Shown in pieces: positions 8,276-17,280 of a DNA stretch of 64,000 bases. The stretch is from NCBI GenBank assembly GCA_002270295.1, contig NISF01000001.1:1-64000 (forward strand). Reading direction: 5' to 3'. The notes under the pieces are model-generated. The model had not been told where the DNA came from and searched no databases. It was given only the letters and a program-made list of their open reading frames with translations. This DNA is from Enterobacter sp. 10-1. GTDB taxonomy: Bacteria > Pseudomonadota > Gammaproteobacteria > Enterobacterales > Enterobacteriaceae. A program made the position numbers and the translations under genes. Position 1 is the stretch's first letter; each line of letters opens with the position of its first letter.

Positions 8276-8839
8276 TTAGCGGTTTTTAGCCAGGTGCCGG
8301 CGATCGTCGTTCATCGTTATCTGGGCGTTATACTCTTTCGGCAGACGACGCGCCTGATAGAAAGCCGATTTCCAGTACGGATTGTCCAGCGAGGAGCGCA
8401 TTACGCCCTGGCTGGCCGAGGCGTGGAGAAAATCATGGTTGGTGTCATAGAAGCCGACGTGCATGCCGCCGTTAATGCGAAAGAACACCAGGTCTCCAGG
8501 GCGCAGCTGCTGCGGCCTGACCCGCTCGCCCATCCGCAGCAGTTCTTTGGTCGTGACCCTGTCCATCGGCAGGTTGAAGCGGTCCTTCAGCGTGCGCCAG
8601 ACGAAGCCGGAACAATCGACCCCGCTTTCATCGGTGCCGCCCCACTCATAGGGCGTACCGTGCCAGGTATGCATCTGATCGTGCAGCGCGGCGAGCACCG
8701 GGATCAGGTCATCTGAACCGCCGTCGATAGGCGCATATTCATGATGGGCTGCGGTTTTCGGGTGCTTAGCCGGGGATGAACATCCTGCCAAAATCAAAAA
8801 AGGAACAAATAATAAGGCATGCGCAAGCTTAGGCTTCAT
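8276..8839 (-). CDS. NlpC/P60 family lipoprotein (putative cell-wall peptidase)
   Basis: A 187-residue secreted lipoprotein: the signal segment MKPKLAHALLFVPFLILAGC carries a lipobox with the lipid-modified cysteine at 20. The NlpC/P60 papain-like domain follows, with catalytic C76 (VDCSGF), H127 (GMHVGF) and a third polar position at H139 (FLHAS). These enzymes cut peptidoglycan stem peptides, usually gamma-D-glutamyl-diaminopimelate bonds. It is shorter than E. coli YafL and MepS relatives but the domain is complete. It is convergent with phoE and looks monocistronic. The exact cell-wall role is not known from sequence. Confidence 0.88.
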   Translation of the reverse strand: MKPKLAHALLFVPFLILAGCSSPAKHPKTAAHHEYAPIDGGSDDLIPVLAALHDQMHTWHGTPYEWGGTDESGVDCSGFVWRTLKDRFNLPMDRVTTKELLRMGERVRPQQLRPGDLVFFRINGGMHVGFYDTNHDFLHASASQGVMRSSLDNPYWKSAFYQARRLPKEYNAQITMNDDRRHLAKNR

Positions 8840-9167
8840 ATCATTATTTTCATAGTGAGCTATAGAACGGAATTATTTATAGCGTATTCACCATACTGCC
8901 AGAATGGGATAGGGTGATATTTACGAAACCTTACGTTAGCTGCGCGCATAACTGGTCGCGCCGGCGGCGCAGAGAATATTGGTGTTAACATTTTTAATCT
9001 CATTTATTAATAAATAATTTCACTATTAAACAATATTTCACGGGAAACTATGCGGGCGCGCCTATTCCGGCTGATGGCAAGGTGAAAGATCCTCATCATT
9101 TCGGCATTGCGCCGCCGGGCCGCCCTCCAGTACTTTTATGGCATAAAAGAGAGAACAGGGCGGGTCT
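8840..9167. other. Intergenic region between divergent NlpC/P60 and LysR genes
   Basis: No gene is seen. The half next to the lipoprotein gene is AT-rich (about 8980-9040) and could hold promoters for both directions. A TGGCATAAAAGAGAG stretch near 9138-9152 precedes the LysR start. No clear operator could be assigned. Confidence 0.4.
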
Positions 9168-10112
9168 ATGCATCTGGATTTTCGCCAACTGCGCAACTTT
9201 GTGGCGTTGGTTGAGTACGGTACCTTTAATCGTGCGGCGGAGGCGGTGTGCCTGTCGCAATCGGCCTTCAGCCGCAGCATCCAGGCGCTCGAACAGAGCG
9301 TCGGCCATCCTTTATTTGACCGTCAGAGCAGGCTACCGACGCTCACGCTGCACGGGCAAAAGCTGCTGCCGTACGCCCGGCGGTTTCAGGAGCTGAACGT
9401 CGAGCTCAGCAGCCAGCTGCGGGAGGCGGATGATGCGCAAAACGGCGAGGTCGCGTTTGGCTGCGGCCCGGCGCCCTCCGCGCGCCTGATCCCGGCCGCC
9501 GTGGGTGAGTTTCACCGTCTGCTGCCGCAGGCGCGGGTGCGCTTTCAAATTGATAACTGGTTTGCCCTGCATCATGCGCTCACCACCCAGCACTATCCTT
9601 TTGTGGTGGCCGACAGCTGGCAGGCCGAACTGGATCCGCAGCTGCGGGTCCAGCCGCTCAGCCCGCAGCGCTGCTTCTTCGTCTGCCACGCCGACCATCC
9701 GCTGGCAAAGCGGGGGCCGGTCTCTATCCAGGAGATGCTGCGCTATCCTTTTGCCGCGCCGTACTTGCCGCCCGGAGTGCGCAAAGTGCTGGCGACCCTC
9801 AGCCAGCAGCAGGACTTTGCCCCGGCGATTCAGTGCGACCATATCTACGCGCTGCTCTCCACCCTGGCGCATACCGACGCGATAAGCTTCGCCAGCGAAG
9901 ACGGCTTTGCGCTTTGCCAGCACAGCCACCGGCTGGTCAAGCTGGAGCTAAGCGACCTGCCGGACGAGTGGCGGCTGATGCAGACTCGGTTTGCGATTAT
10001 CTCCCCGGTTCACGCCGCGCAGCCGCCGTTGGTGGCAAAGCTGATAGAGGTTATCCTGCACGCCGACCGTCTGCATCAGCTGCAGCTCCTGGATCGGGAG
10101 GAGAGGGGCTAA
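9168..10112 (+). CDS. LysR-family transcriptional regulator
   Basis: A 314-residue regulator with an N-terminal winged helix-turn-helix (FRQLRNFVALVEYGTFNRAA, then LSQSAFSRSIQALEQSVG) and a C-terminal effector domain of periplasmic-binding-protein fold. Its 3' end overlaps, convergently, the last bases of the sulfur-type substrate-binding gene, and the rest of the transporter cluster begins about 1.3 kb downstream. By analogy with SftR beside the ats genes of Pseudomonas putida it may control the cluster in response to sulfur source (inference). The effector is unknown. Confidence 0.88.
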   Translation: MHLDFRQLRNFVALVEYGTFNRAAEAVCLSQSAFSRSIQALEQSVGHPLFDRQSRLPTLTLHGQKLLPYARRFQELNVELSSQLREADDAQNGEVAFGCGPAPSARLIPAAVGEFHRLLPQARVRFQIDNWFALHHALTTQHYPFVVADSWQAELDPQLRVQPLSPQRCFFVCHADHPLAKRGPVSIQEMLRYPFAAPYLPPGVRKVLATLSQQQDFAPAIQCDHIYALLSTLAHTDAISFASEDGFALCQHSHRLVKLELSDLPDEWRLMQTRFAIISPVHAAQPPLVAKLIEVILHADRLHQLQLLDREERG

Positions 10113-11176
10113 CCGCCGTTTAGCGCCTGCCCTTTGGCATCGTACTGCGGCCAGCGCTTTTCCAGGCCCTGCGTTTTTAGCGCCCGTTCGACAAACTGTC
10201 CGTCCACCCACTGACCGACGTCAAAAGCGCTGCGGATCAGGCGGCCGGATTGCGCCTGCCCGACGCTGCTGCTGAAGCTGTCGGTGAGGAACGGGTCGAT
10301 GCGCGGGGAGGTGGTGAAGTTAAGATCCTGCGGCTGCAGCTCCTCCAGGAACAGCGCCTGCGGGATCTGGCTCTGCTGCGCCATCTCTGCCGACCAGGCG
10401 TCCCGGTTGGCCGGGTCGCTGATTTCAGCGGCGTTCTTCACCAGCACGTCGATAATCTGCTGGGTGGCCTGCGGCCAGGCCGCAATAAAGGTTTGCGTCC
10501 CGAGGAAGCCGGCTTGAGTGGTGTTCTGACGGCCGGAATCGCCGCTTTTCACCACCACGTCTATCTTATCTCCGCGCAGCGCCAGCAGCGAGACGCCGCC
10601 CCAGACCGCATCGACGCGACCGGCCGCCAGCGCGGCTTTGCCGGCGTTCCAGTCGAGATTAATCACCTGCATGCTGCGTTCGTTAAGACCGACGGTTTGT
10701 AAGGCGCGATCGAAGGCCAGCTGATCCGCCGTACCGCGATAGACGGCCACCCGTTTCCCCTTCAGGTCCGCGAGCTTTTTAATTCCCGAGGCGGTGGTTG
10801 CCGCGAGGTAAGATTCGGAGCCGCGGCTGCCCAGCAGCAGGCGCGTCGGGAGCCCGTTGGCTTTGCCGATAATCGCCGCCAGATCGCCGAGGTAGACAAA
10901 ATCAAGCTGCCGGTTGGCCAGCGCCTCATTCACCGCCGGGCCCGCGCCTTTGAAAAACTGCCACTGCACCTCCACGCCCTGCGGCTTAAACACCTCTTCC
11001 AGCTGATGGCGGATAAACGCCATGCCGACGGGCCCTTCGATAAACGGCTTACTGCCCGCGCTTTGATCCGGCACGCCGATGCGGATCGTGCGCAGCTCCT
11101 CGCCCTGAGCGCCGGCCAGCAGGCCAACGGCGGCGACCAGCGCCAGCAGGGTGCGGCTAAAAAATGCTTTCATCAT
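10109..11176 (-). CDS. ABC substrate-binding protein, NrtA/SsuA/TauA type (AtsR-like)
   Basis: A 355-residue periplasmic solute-binding protein with a signal peptide (MMKAFFSRTLLALVAAVGLLAGAQG). The body fits the aliphatic sulfonate/sulfate-ester family: FVYLGDLAAIIGKANGL and a later domain with WNAGKAALAAGRVDAVWGG. An AGGAG site lies 5' of two consecutive ATG codons; either could be used. It is divergent from the permease-ATPase-sulfotransferase operon, which supplies the missing membrane and ATPase parts. Likely ligand: sulfate esters or sulfonates (inference from family and from the sulfotransferase neighbour). Confidence 0.85.
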   Translation of the reverse strand: MMKAFFSRTLLALVAAVGLLAGAQGEELRTIRIGVPDQSAGSKPFIEGPVGMAFIRHQLEEVFKPQGVEVQWQFFKGAGPAVNEALANRQLDFVYLGDLAAIIGKANGLPTRLLLGSRGSESYLAATTASGIKKLADLKGKRVAVYRGTADQLAFDRALQTVGLNERSMQVINLDWNAGKAALAAGRVDAVWGGVSLLALRGDKIDVVVKSGDSGRQNTTQAGFLGTQTFIAAWPQATQQIIDVLVKNAAEISDPANRDAWSAEMAQQSQIPQALFLEELQPQDLNFTTSPRIDPFLTDSFSSSVGQAQSGRLIRSAFDVGQWVDGQFVERALKTQGLEKRWPQYDAKGQALNGG

Positions 11177-11399
11177 AAGTTATTGCTCCTCTGAGTTTTT
11201 TTCTCACCCTAAAGAGCCGAAGGGCCGGGTGTTAAATGCTTTTATGCGCAGAGCAAAGCTGAAAAAAAGCTAAGCCAGGGGCCGCGTGCCCGGCAGGCTG
11301 AAATGCATTCGCTGCATCGGGATTATTCGTCTAACGCAATGGCGGCAGGGCGCAAGGAACGTTTTTATAGCGCTATAACTTCAGCAAAAGTGGACCGAT

Positions 11400-12968
11400 A
11401 TGTCGCAGATGATCTTAAAAACAGGCGCACCGGGCAGGCCGCAGTTCAGGCTAAACGGTTGGCCGTGGCTGCTGCCCGCGCTGCTGCTGCTGCTGTGGTA
11501 CGTCGCCGCCCGCGAACGCTGGATGGCGGAGCAAATCCTGCCCGCGCCGTCGGTCGTTGCCGATACCGCGCTGTCGCTGCTGAGCGGCGATCTGCTGGCG
11601 CAGTGGGGATTCAGCCTCCAGCATCTGGCGCTGGGCCTGCTGCTGGGAGCCTTGGCCGGAACGCTGCTCGGGGCGCTGTTCGGCCTGGTTCCGTCTGCCA
11701 CCCAGCGGATCGAGCCGCTGTTTTACGCCCTGGCGCAAATTCCGACGCTGGGCTGGATCCCGCTGTTTATGGTGATATTCGGCATTGATAACGGCCTCAA
11801 GCTGGCGGTTATCGTCAAAACCACCGTGGTGCCGATGACCATCAATACCCAGCAGGCGGTCAGCGGCGTACCGCTGACGCTGAGCGAAGCGGCAAGGGTC
11901 ATGAACTTCTCCCGCTGGCAGCGGCTGCGCTGGCTGGTGATCCCGGCGAGCCTGCCGGGCTGGTTTACCGGTCTGCGGCTGGCCCTTTCGCAGGCCTGGG
12001 TATCGCTGATCGTCGTTGAGCTGCTGGCCTCTTCCGAAGGGATTGGCTACCTGATGGTCTGGGGGCGCCAGCTGTTTCAGCTGGATATCGTCTTCGTCAC
12101 CATCGCGGCGGTGGGCCTCAGCGGCATGGCGATGGAGTGGGCGGCCAACCGGGCCTGCTCCCGGCTGGTGTTCTGGCCGCAGCCGGCCACCGGGCGCCTG
12201 GCCTGGAAACCGCAGGCCAGCTGGCGGGCGTTACAGCTGCCGCTGGTGCTGCTGGCAATGTGGCAGCTGGCCAGCAGCTGGGGCTGGATCGATAGCGTAC
12301 TTTTCTCGTCGCCGCTGGCGGTGGCCGAGCGCTTTATTCAGGGAGCGGCAAGCGGCGAGCTGGCTGCGGCGATGCTCGCAAGCCTGGGACGGGCGTTTGC
12401 CGGCGGCGCGCTGGGTATCGCCGGCGGGCTGCTCTGCGGACTGCTGCTGGCGCTGCGCCCGCGCGCCGGAGCGATCTTTACCCCGACGCTTAACGTCCTG
12501 CGCCATATCGCCCTGTTTGCCTGGCTACCGCTGCTGACCGCATGGGTCGGCAACGATAACGGCGGCAAAATCGTGTTCATCGCCCTGGCATCCTTTTTCC
12601 CGATGTTCTTCAGCACCCTGCAGGCCGTTCTTCAGCGCAGCCCGCAGCTGGATGAGGTTGCCAGGGTGCTGCGCCTGAGCGGCCTGACGCGCCTGCGCAG
12701 TCTGATCCTCCCCGGCGCCGCCGCGGGTATTTTTGCCGGCCTGCGCCTGGCGCTGATTTACGCCTGGCTTGGCAATATCGGCGCGGAGTATTTCATGTCC
12801 TCCGGCGTGGGTATCGGCAGCCTGATGATCAATGCCCAGCAGCTGCTGGATATGCCGACCATTCTCTGCGGCATGGTGCTGATCGGCATCACCGGCGCTG
12901 CGCTGGATAAAGCCGGACGTTTACTGGAAATTCGCGCCACCCGCTGGCGCCAACAGGAGTCGCTATGA
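11400..12968 (+). CDS. Double-length ABC permease (two fused TauC/SsuC-type domains)
   Basis: The 522-residue inner membrane protein contains two complete permease halves. The first (about 1-260) has the EAA coupling loop EAARVMNFSRWQRLRWL; the second (about 270-522) has EVARVLRLSGLTRLRSL. Single-domain permeases of this family are about 260 residues, so one chain supplies the whole membrane pore. AtsB of the Pseudomonas putida sulfate-ester transporter has the same fused arrangement (established knowledge). The stop overlaps the next start by four bases (ATGA), showing translational coupling. Confidence 0.9.
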   Translation: MSQMILKTGAPGRPQFRLNGWPWLLPALLLLLWYVAARERWMAEQILPAPSVVADTALSLLSGDLLAQWGFSLQHLALGLLLGALAGTLLGALFGLVPSATQRIEPLFYALAQIPTLGWIPLFMVIFGIDNGLKLAVIVKTTVVPMTINTQQAVSGVPLTLSEAARVMNFSRWQRLRWLVIPASLPGWFTGLRLALSQAWVSLIVVELLASSEGIGYLMVWGRQLFQLDIVFVTIAAVGLSGMAMEWAANRACSRLVFWPQPATGRLAWKPQASWRALQLPLVLLAMWQLASSWGWIDSVLFSSPLAVAERFIQGAASGELAAAMLASLGRAFAGGALGIAGGLLCGLLLALRPRAGAIFTPTLNVLRHIALFAWLPLLTAWVGNDNGGKIVFIALASFFPMFFSTLQAVLQRSPQLDEVARVLRLSGLTRLRSLILPGAAAGIFAGLRLALIYAWLGNIGAEYFMSSGVGIGSLMINAQQLLDMPTILCGMVLIGITGAALDKAGRLLEIRATRWRQQESL

Positions 12969-13723
12969 CCACTTCACCCCTGGTCTCTTTTGACCGCGTC
13001 CGTAAATCCTGGCAGCAGGTGACGGCGCTACAGAACTTCAGCCTGGATATCGCCGCCGGCGAGCTGGTGGCGCTGGTAGGCAGCAGCGGCTGCGGTAAAT
13101 CAACGCTGCTGCGGATGCTGGTCGGCCTCGAATCCGCGACCCAGGGCGAGATTCGTATCCACGGCGAGCCGGTGACCGGCGTCGGCAAAGAGCGCGGCAT
13201 CGTGTTTCAGGAGCCGCGCCTGTTTCCGTGGCTTAACGTTATCGACAACGTGATGCTCGGCCTGGCGGATGAGCCGCTGAGCCGGACGGAGAAACGCCAG
13301 CGGGCGCTGGAAATGCTGGAGCGCGTCCAGCTCACCGAGTTTGCCAGCGCGCTGCCCGCCCAGCTCTCCGGCGGTATGGCGCAGCGGGTGGCGATCGCCC
13401 GCGGACTCGTCGGCCGCCCGCAAATTCTGATGCTGGATGAACCTTTCGGCGCGCTGGATGCCCTGACGCGCCATACCCTGCAGCAGGAGCTGCTGCAGAT
13501 CCACCAAAGCGCGGGAACCACCACGCTGCTGGTGACGCACGATGTGGAAGAGGCGGTCGCGCTGGCCGACCGGGTGGTGGTGCTGTCGCCGCGCCCGGGA
13601 CGGATACGCGAAGTGGTGAGCCTTGAGCTCCCCCATCCGCGCCGGCGCGAAGAGGCCTCTTTTACCGCCGCCTGCCGCCAGATCCGCAATCTGATTACTT
13701 CTCTGCCTGATACCGTTATTTAA
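12965..13723 (+). CDS. ABC transporter ATP-binding protein (sulfonate/sulfate-ester type)
   Basis: A 252-residue ATPase with Walker A GSSGCGKST, Q-loop FQEPRLFPW, signature LSGGMAQRVAIARG, Walker [14 protein letters not shown] and the switch His in VTHDVEEAV. This is the pattern of SsuB/TauB/NrtD-type subunits. It powers the double permease with which it overlaps by four bases, and is followed after 11 bases by the sulfotransferase gene, so all three form an operon. Confidence 0.93.
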   Translation: MTTSPLVSFDRVRKSWQQVTALQNFSLDIAAGELVALVGSSGCGKSTLLRMLVGLESATQGEIRIHGEPVTGVGKERGIVFQEPRLFPWLNVIDNVMLGLADEPLSRTEKRQRALEMLERVQLTEFASALPAQLSGGMAQRVAIARGLVGRPQILMLDEPFGALDALTRHTLQQELLQIHQSAGTTTLLVTHDVEEAVALADRVVVLSPRPGRIREVVSLELPHPRRREEASFTAACRQIRNLITSLPDTVI

Positions 13724-13734
13724 GGAGCAACACC

Positions 13735-15525
13735 ATGGGACATCCTTCCGTTTACCCGACCGGCGCCACCGTTTACGATCCCGCGCGTGCCTGGAGCGGC
13801 TACACCCTTTTCCAGGCCACCGAGCGCGGCGCGGTGCTGGTGGATATGAACGGTCAGGTGGTACGCGAATGGCCTGAACTGCACGGATTTCCCAATAAAA
13901 TCCTGCCCGGCGGCGCGATACTCGGCCACAGCGGCGAGCGCGATCCGCGCTACGGCATGCAGGATATGCTCGACCTGATCCAGGTGGACTGGGAGGGGAA
14001 CGTGACCTGGAAGTTCGATCGCTACGAACGGGTCAGCGATCCCGGCAATGAAACGCGCTGGATGGCGCGCGCGCATCATGATTACCAGCGCGCCGGCAAC
14101 CCGGTAGGCTACTACGCGCCGGGGCTGGAGCCGCAGGTGGAGGGGGGAAATACGCTGATCCTCGCTCACACCAATCTGGTTAATGCCGACATCTCCGACA
14201 AGCTGCTGCTGGATGACACGATTATTGAAGTCGACTGGCAGGGCAACGTGGTCTGGGAGTGGCGCTGCAGCGACCATTTTCACGAGCTTGGCTTCGACGA
14301 TGCGGCGCGCACCGCGCTGTACAACAACCCCAATATGCGCGCCAGCGGCGGTGGAATGGGCGACTGGATGCATATCAACTCGATGTCGGCGCTGGGGCCG
14401 AATAAATGGTATGACGCCGGGGATCGGCGCTTCCATCCCGACAATATTATCTGGGACGCTCGCGAATCCAACATTATCGCCATCATTGATAAGCAGAGCG
14501 GTCGCATCGTCTGGCAGCTTGGCCCGGATTACAGTAAGCCGGAGCTCAAGCACATCGGCTGGATTATCGGCCAGCATCACGCCCATATGATCCCCCACGG
14601 GCTGCCGGGCGCGGGCAATATTCTCATCTTCGATAACGGCGGCTGGGCCGGATACGGCGCGCCAAACCCGGCGTCGGCGGATGGGGTGAAAAACGCCTGG
14701 CGCGATTACTCGCGGATCCTTGAGATCAACCCGCTGACCCTTGATATCGAGTGGCGCTACTCGCCCTATGAAGCGGATCTTCCGCAGCCAACCGACTCGT
14801 ACCGCTTCTACAGCCCGTATATCAGCAATATGCAGCGTCTGGAAAACGGCAATACCTTGATTAACGAAGGCTCGAACGGGCGCGTTTTTGAAGTGACCCG
14901 CGACCATGAGATCGTCTGGGAATATATTTCACCGTTCTGGGGCAAGACGCTGAATAACAATATGGTCTACCGCGCCTACCGCATCCCCTACGCCTGGATA
15001 CCGCAGCTGGCGCAGCCGCAGGAGACGCCGATCGCGGCGGTGGACGTGCGGACGTTACGCCAGCCCGGCGCGGCGGCCGCGGGCCCGGCGCAGAGCGTGG
15101 TGCGGGTAGCGGGGGTGCAGCCGTACAGCAAAAGCGCCGATGCGCTGTGCGTGGCGACCGACAACGATACCCTGCGCCGCAGTCCGAAGCTGTTCCGCGT
15201 GGCGGAAAGCGCCTTCACTCCCCTGACCGCGGCGCAGGACCTGGAAAGCGAGCGGCCAATACTGCTGTTTGTCGGCGCTGAGCGCTGCGTGCATTGCCGT
15301 AAACTCTGGCAGCTGCTGGCGCAGGAAAAGGTTGCGCAACGGATCGCGGCGCTGGACCGGCGCTATCTCGATGCCGATCGGCACCAGGATCTGGCGACGA
15401 CCCTCGGGGTTCGCGGTCTGCCGACGCTGCTGCTGATCGAGCGGGGGCAGCCGACGGCGCGGGCGCCTGCGCAACTGTCGGTTGAAAATCTGCTGGCCTG
15501 GCTGAGCAGCGCGCCGGAGTCGTGA
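13735..15525 (+). CDS. Arylsulfotransferase-family protein fused to a thioredoxin domain
   Basis: The 596-residue protein has an N-terminal beta-propeller-type arylsulfotransferase (ASST) domain (about 1-430). Repeated blade motifs such as NVTWKFDRYE, NVVWEWRCSD and DIEWRYSPYE are visible, with His-rich loops HINSMS and GQHHAHMIPH that probably include the catalytic histidine. A linker leads to a thioredoxin-fold domain with CVHC at 518-521 and the cis-proline loop GLPT at 561-564. There is no signal peptide, whereas classical bacterial AssT is periplasmic, so this one is probably cytoplasmic. Its operon position after an ats-like importer suggests that it releases or transfers sulfate from imported aryl or alkyl sulfate esters (inference). 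A GGAGCA ribosome site precedes the ATG. Confidence 0.85.
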   Translation: MGHPSVYPTGATVYDPARAWSGYTLFQATERGAVLVDMNGQVVREWPELHGFPNKILPGGAILGHSGERDPRYGMQDMLDLIQVDWEGNVTWKFDRYERVSDPGNETRWMARAHHDYQRAGNPVGYYAPGLEPQVEGGNTLILAHTNLVNADISDKLLLDDTIIEVDWQGNVVWEWRCSDHFHELGFDDAARTALYNNPNMRASGGGMGDWMHINSMSALGPNKWYDAGDRRFHPDNIIWDARESNIIAIIDKQSGRIVWQLGPDYSKPELKHIGWIIGQHHAHMIPHGLPGAGNILIFDNGGWAGYGAPNPASADGVKNAWRDYSRILEINPLTLDIEWRYSPYEADLPQPTDSYRFYSPYISNMQRLENGNTLINEGSNGRVFEVTRDHEIVWEYISPFWGKTLNNNMVYRAYRIPYAWIPQLAQPQETPIAAVDVRTLRQPGAAAAGPAQSVVRVAGVQPYSKSADALCVATDNDTLRRSPKLFRVAESAFTPLTAAQDLESERPILLFVGAERCVHCRKLWQLLAQEKVAQRIAALDRRYLDADRHQDLATTLGVRGLPTLLLIERGQPTARAPAQLSVENLLAWLSSAPES

Positions 15526-15692
15526 TCCGTCGTTGAGGGCTGGCTTTATGCCGGCCCGGGTTGATGGGCGGATATTTCGTTTGCTACCTTGAGGCGGTGG
15601 CGTGACGGCGGACAGGCTGGGCGGATCATTCTGCTGTCATCTTTCTTAAGCATGCTCTGGCGAGCCTGTTTACTGATTAGGGAAAATTAACG

Positions 15693-16355
15693 ATGTCCAA
15701 AACTCTCACGATCTTCGATCTGGATAACACCTTGATTAAGGGTGACAGCAGTACGGTATGGAGCCGTTTTCTGGTGAGGGAAGGATGGACCGGCGACCCG
15801 GACTATCTGGCGCGAGAAGCGATGCTGATGGAGGATTACGATCGCGGTGAGATGAATATCGCCGATTACGTGGCGCTGATCCAGGCGCCGCTGATTGGCG
15901 TACCGCAGGCGGAAGTCGACGGCCTGGTCGCCCGCTGCGTGCGCGAGGAGATCCTGCCCCGCGTCTACCCGCAGGCGTGGGAGGTTATCCGCACGCTACG
16001 GGCGCGCGGCGAACAGATGCTGGTGATCTCGGCGTCGGTCAGCCTGCTGGTGCAGGCGGTGTCCGATGAGCTGGGCATCGACCAGGCGTTAGGCATTGAC
16101 GTAGAGATGGCTGATGGCGGCTATACCGGCGTGATTGCCGGGACGCCGAGCTATCAGCATGGGAAGGTGATTCGGCTGGCTGAGTGGCGGCAGGCCTACC
16201 CGCAATTCGGCGGAGAGGTGACGTTTTATACCGATTCAATTAACGATCTGCCGCTGTGCCTGCACGCCGACCGCGTGCGGCTGGTCAACCCTTGCCCGCA
16301 GCTGACGGCGGCGAATGAGGAGCACCGGTGGCCGGTGCTTCACTGGCAGCTTTGA
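15693..16355 (+). CDS. HAD-IB family phosphatase (SerB-like)
   Basis: A 220-residue HAD hydrolase. Motif I FDLDNTL supplies D9 and D11, motif II is VISAS, a lysine follows in YQHGKVIRL, and the acidic motif III is FYTDSINDLPL. The helical cap between motifs I and II is of the small SerB/CicA type, suggesting a phosphomonoester such as phosphoserine or a similar small metabolite. It has its own AT-rich promoter region and is convergent with the phosphonate transporter genes. A link to phosphonate use is possible but it is not a phosphonoacetaldehyde hydrolase by motif layout. Confidence 0.88.
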   Translation: MSKTLTIFDLDNTLIKGDSSTVWSRFLVREGWTGDPDYLAREAMLMEDYDRGEMNIADYVALIQAPLIGVPQAEVDGLVARCVREEILPRVYPQAWEVIRTLRARGEQMLVISASVSLLVQAVSDELGIDQALGIDVEMADGGYTGVIAGTPSYQHGKVIRLAEWRQAYPQFGGEVTFYTDSINDLPLCLHADRVRLVNPCPQLTAANEEHRWPVLHWQL

Positions 16356-16358
16356 TCT

Positions 16359-16389
16359 CCCCGGGCAGGCGCATCGCGCCGCCTCGGGG
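16359..16389. terminator. Hairpin between convergent HAD and phnE2 genes
   Basis: Imperfect 14-base GC-rich arms starting CCCCG and ending CGGGG around the loop ATC. There is no T run, so it may only slow or stabilise transcripts. Confidence 0.4.
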
Positions 16390-16401
16390 ACGTTCGCGAT
16401 A

Positions 16402-17280
16402 TCAGGATTTAAACAGCGGCACTACGCTGCCGCCGATATAGCGCCGACGGAGCCAGGCGGAGAGCATATCCATCGCCATCACCACTACCACCAGCAGGAG
16501 GGTGATAAACATCACCACGTCCCAGTTCCACAGGCGCATATTTTCCGCGTAAATCAGGCCGATCCCGCCGGCGCCGACGAAGCCCAGCACCGCTGCGGAG
16601 CGGGTGTTGGACTCGATTTGATACAGGCTCAGGGCCAGAAACGTCGGGAAGGATTGGGTGAAAATGCCGAAGCGGTGTTTCTGCAGGCCGTTGGCGCCGA
16701 CGGCGGTTAGCCCGCGACCCGGTGAGCGGTCTACCGCCTCATGGCCTTCGGCATACAGGCGGCCGAGCAGGCCGGTATCCTGCATAATAATCGCCAGCAC
16801 CCCGGCCAGCGGCCCGAGGCCGACGGCGCGCACGAAAATCAGCCCCCAGATAGCCATATCGATCCCGCGCAGGACGTCAAACAGCCGACGCATCAGCAGG
16901 GCGATAATCCCCGGAATAAAGCCGCGCATAATATTGCGCGCCGCGAGGAAAGAGAGCAGCAGGGCGATGACCGTGGCGGTGATCGTCCCGACGAAGACAA
17001 TCGCCAGGGTAATCGCGATCTGCGTGAAATAGTAGCGGAACGGCCAGTTAAAAAAGTCGTGCCACACGAACATGCGCAGCAGATAGCGGCTGATTTGCTG
17101 CAGCCCGGTGGTGAGCTGCTCCCCGCTGATGCCAAACTGCATGAAGAACCAGACGTAATAGAGCACGCTCAGCAGCGCCAGCAGGCCGACGTAGCGTAAA
17201 TAGCGTCCCTGGGCCTGATACAGCGCCCTATGCTGGCGGCGGCTGGCGGCGATATCCGGTTGGTTTTGCCACTGACTCAT
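16402..17280 (-). CDS. phnE: Phosphonate ABC transporter permease, second copy (PhnE2)
   Basis: A 292-residue inner membrane permease with about six hydrophobic segments. The PhnE-type coupling loop is seen at EGHEAVDRSPGRGLTAVGAN and the conserved VGAGGIGL near the C-terminus. It overlaps the upstream permease by four bases, so the two are translated together and probably form a heterodimeric pore, a common PhnE-PhnE' layout. Last gene of phnCDEE'. Confidence 0.9.
   Translation of the reverse strand: MSQWQNQPDIAASRRQHRALYQAQGRYLRYVGLLALLSVLYYVWFFMQFGISGEQLTTGLQQISRYLLRMFVWHDFFNWPFRYYFTQIAITLAIVFVGTITATVIALLLSFLAARNIMRGFIPGIIALLMRRLFDVLRGIDMAIWGLIFVRAVGLGPLAGVLAIIMQDTGLLGRLYAEGHEAVDRSPGRGLTAVGANGLQKHRFGIFTQSFPTFLALSLYQIESNTRSAAVLGFVGAGGIGLIYAENMRLWNWDVVMFITLLLVVVVMAMDMLSAWLRRRYIGGSVVPLFKS

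Noticed and set aside
13720..14907. 395-codon open frame antisense to the arylsulfotransferase gene
   Set aside because: Composition follows codon-position mirror of the sense gene; no start signals and no recognisable domain.
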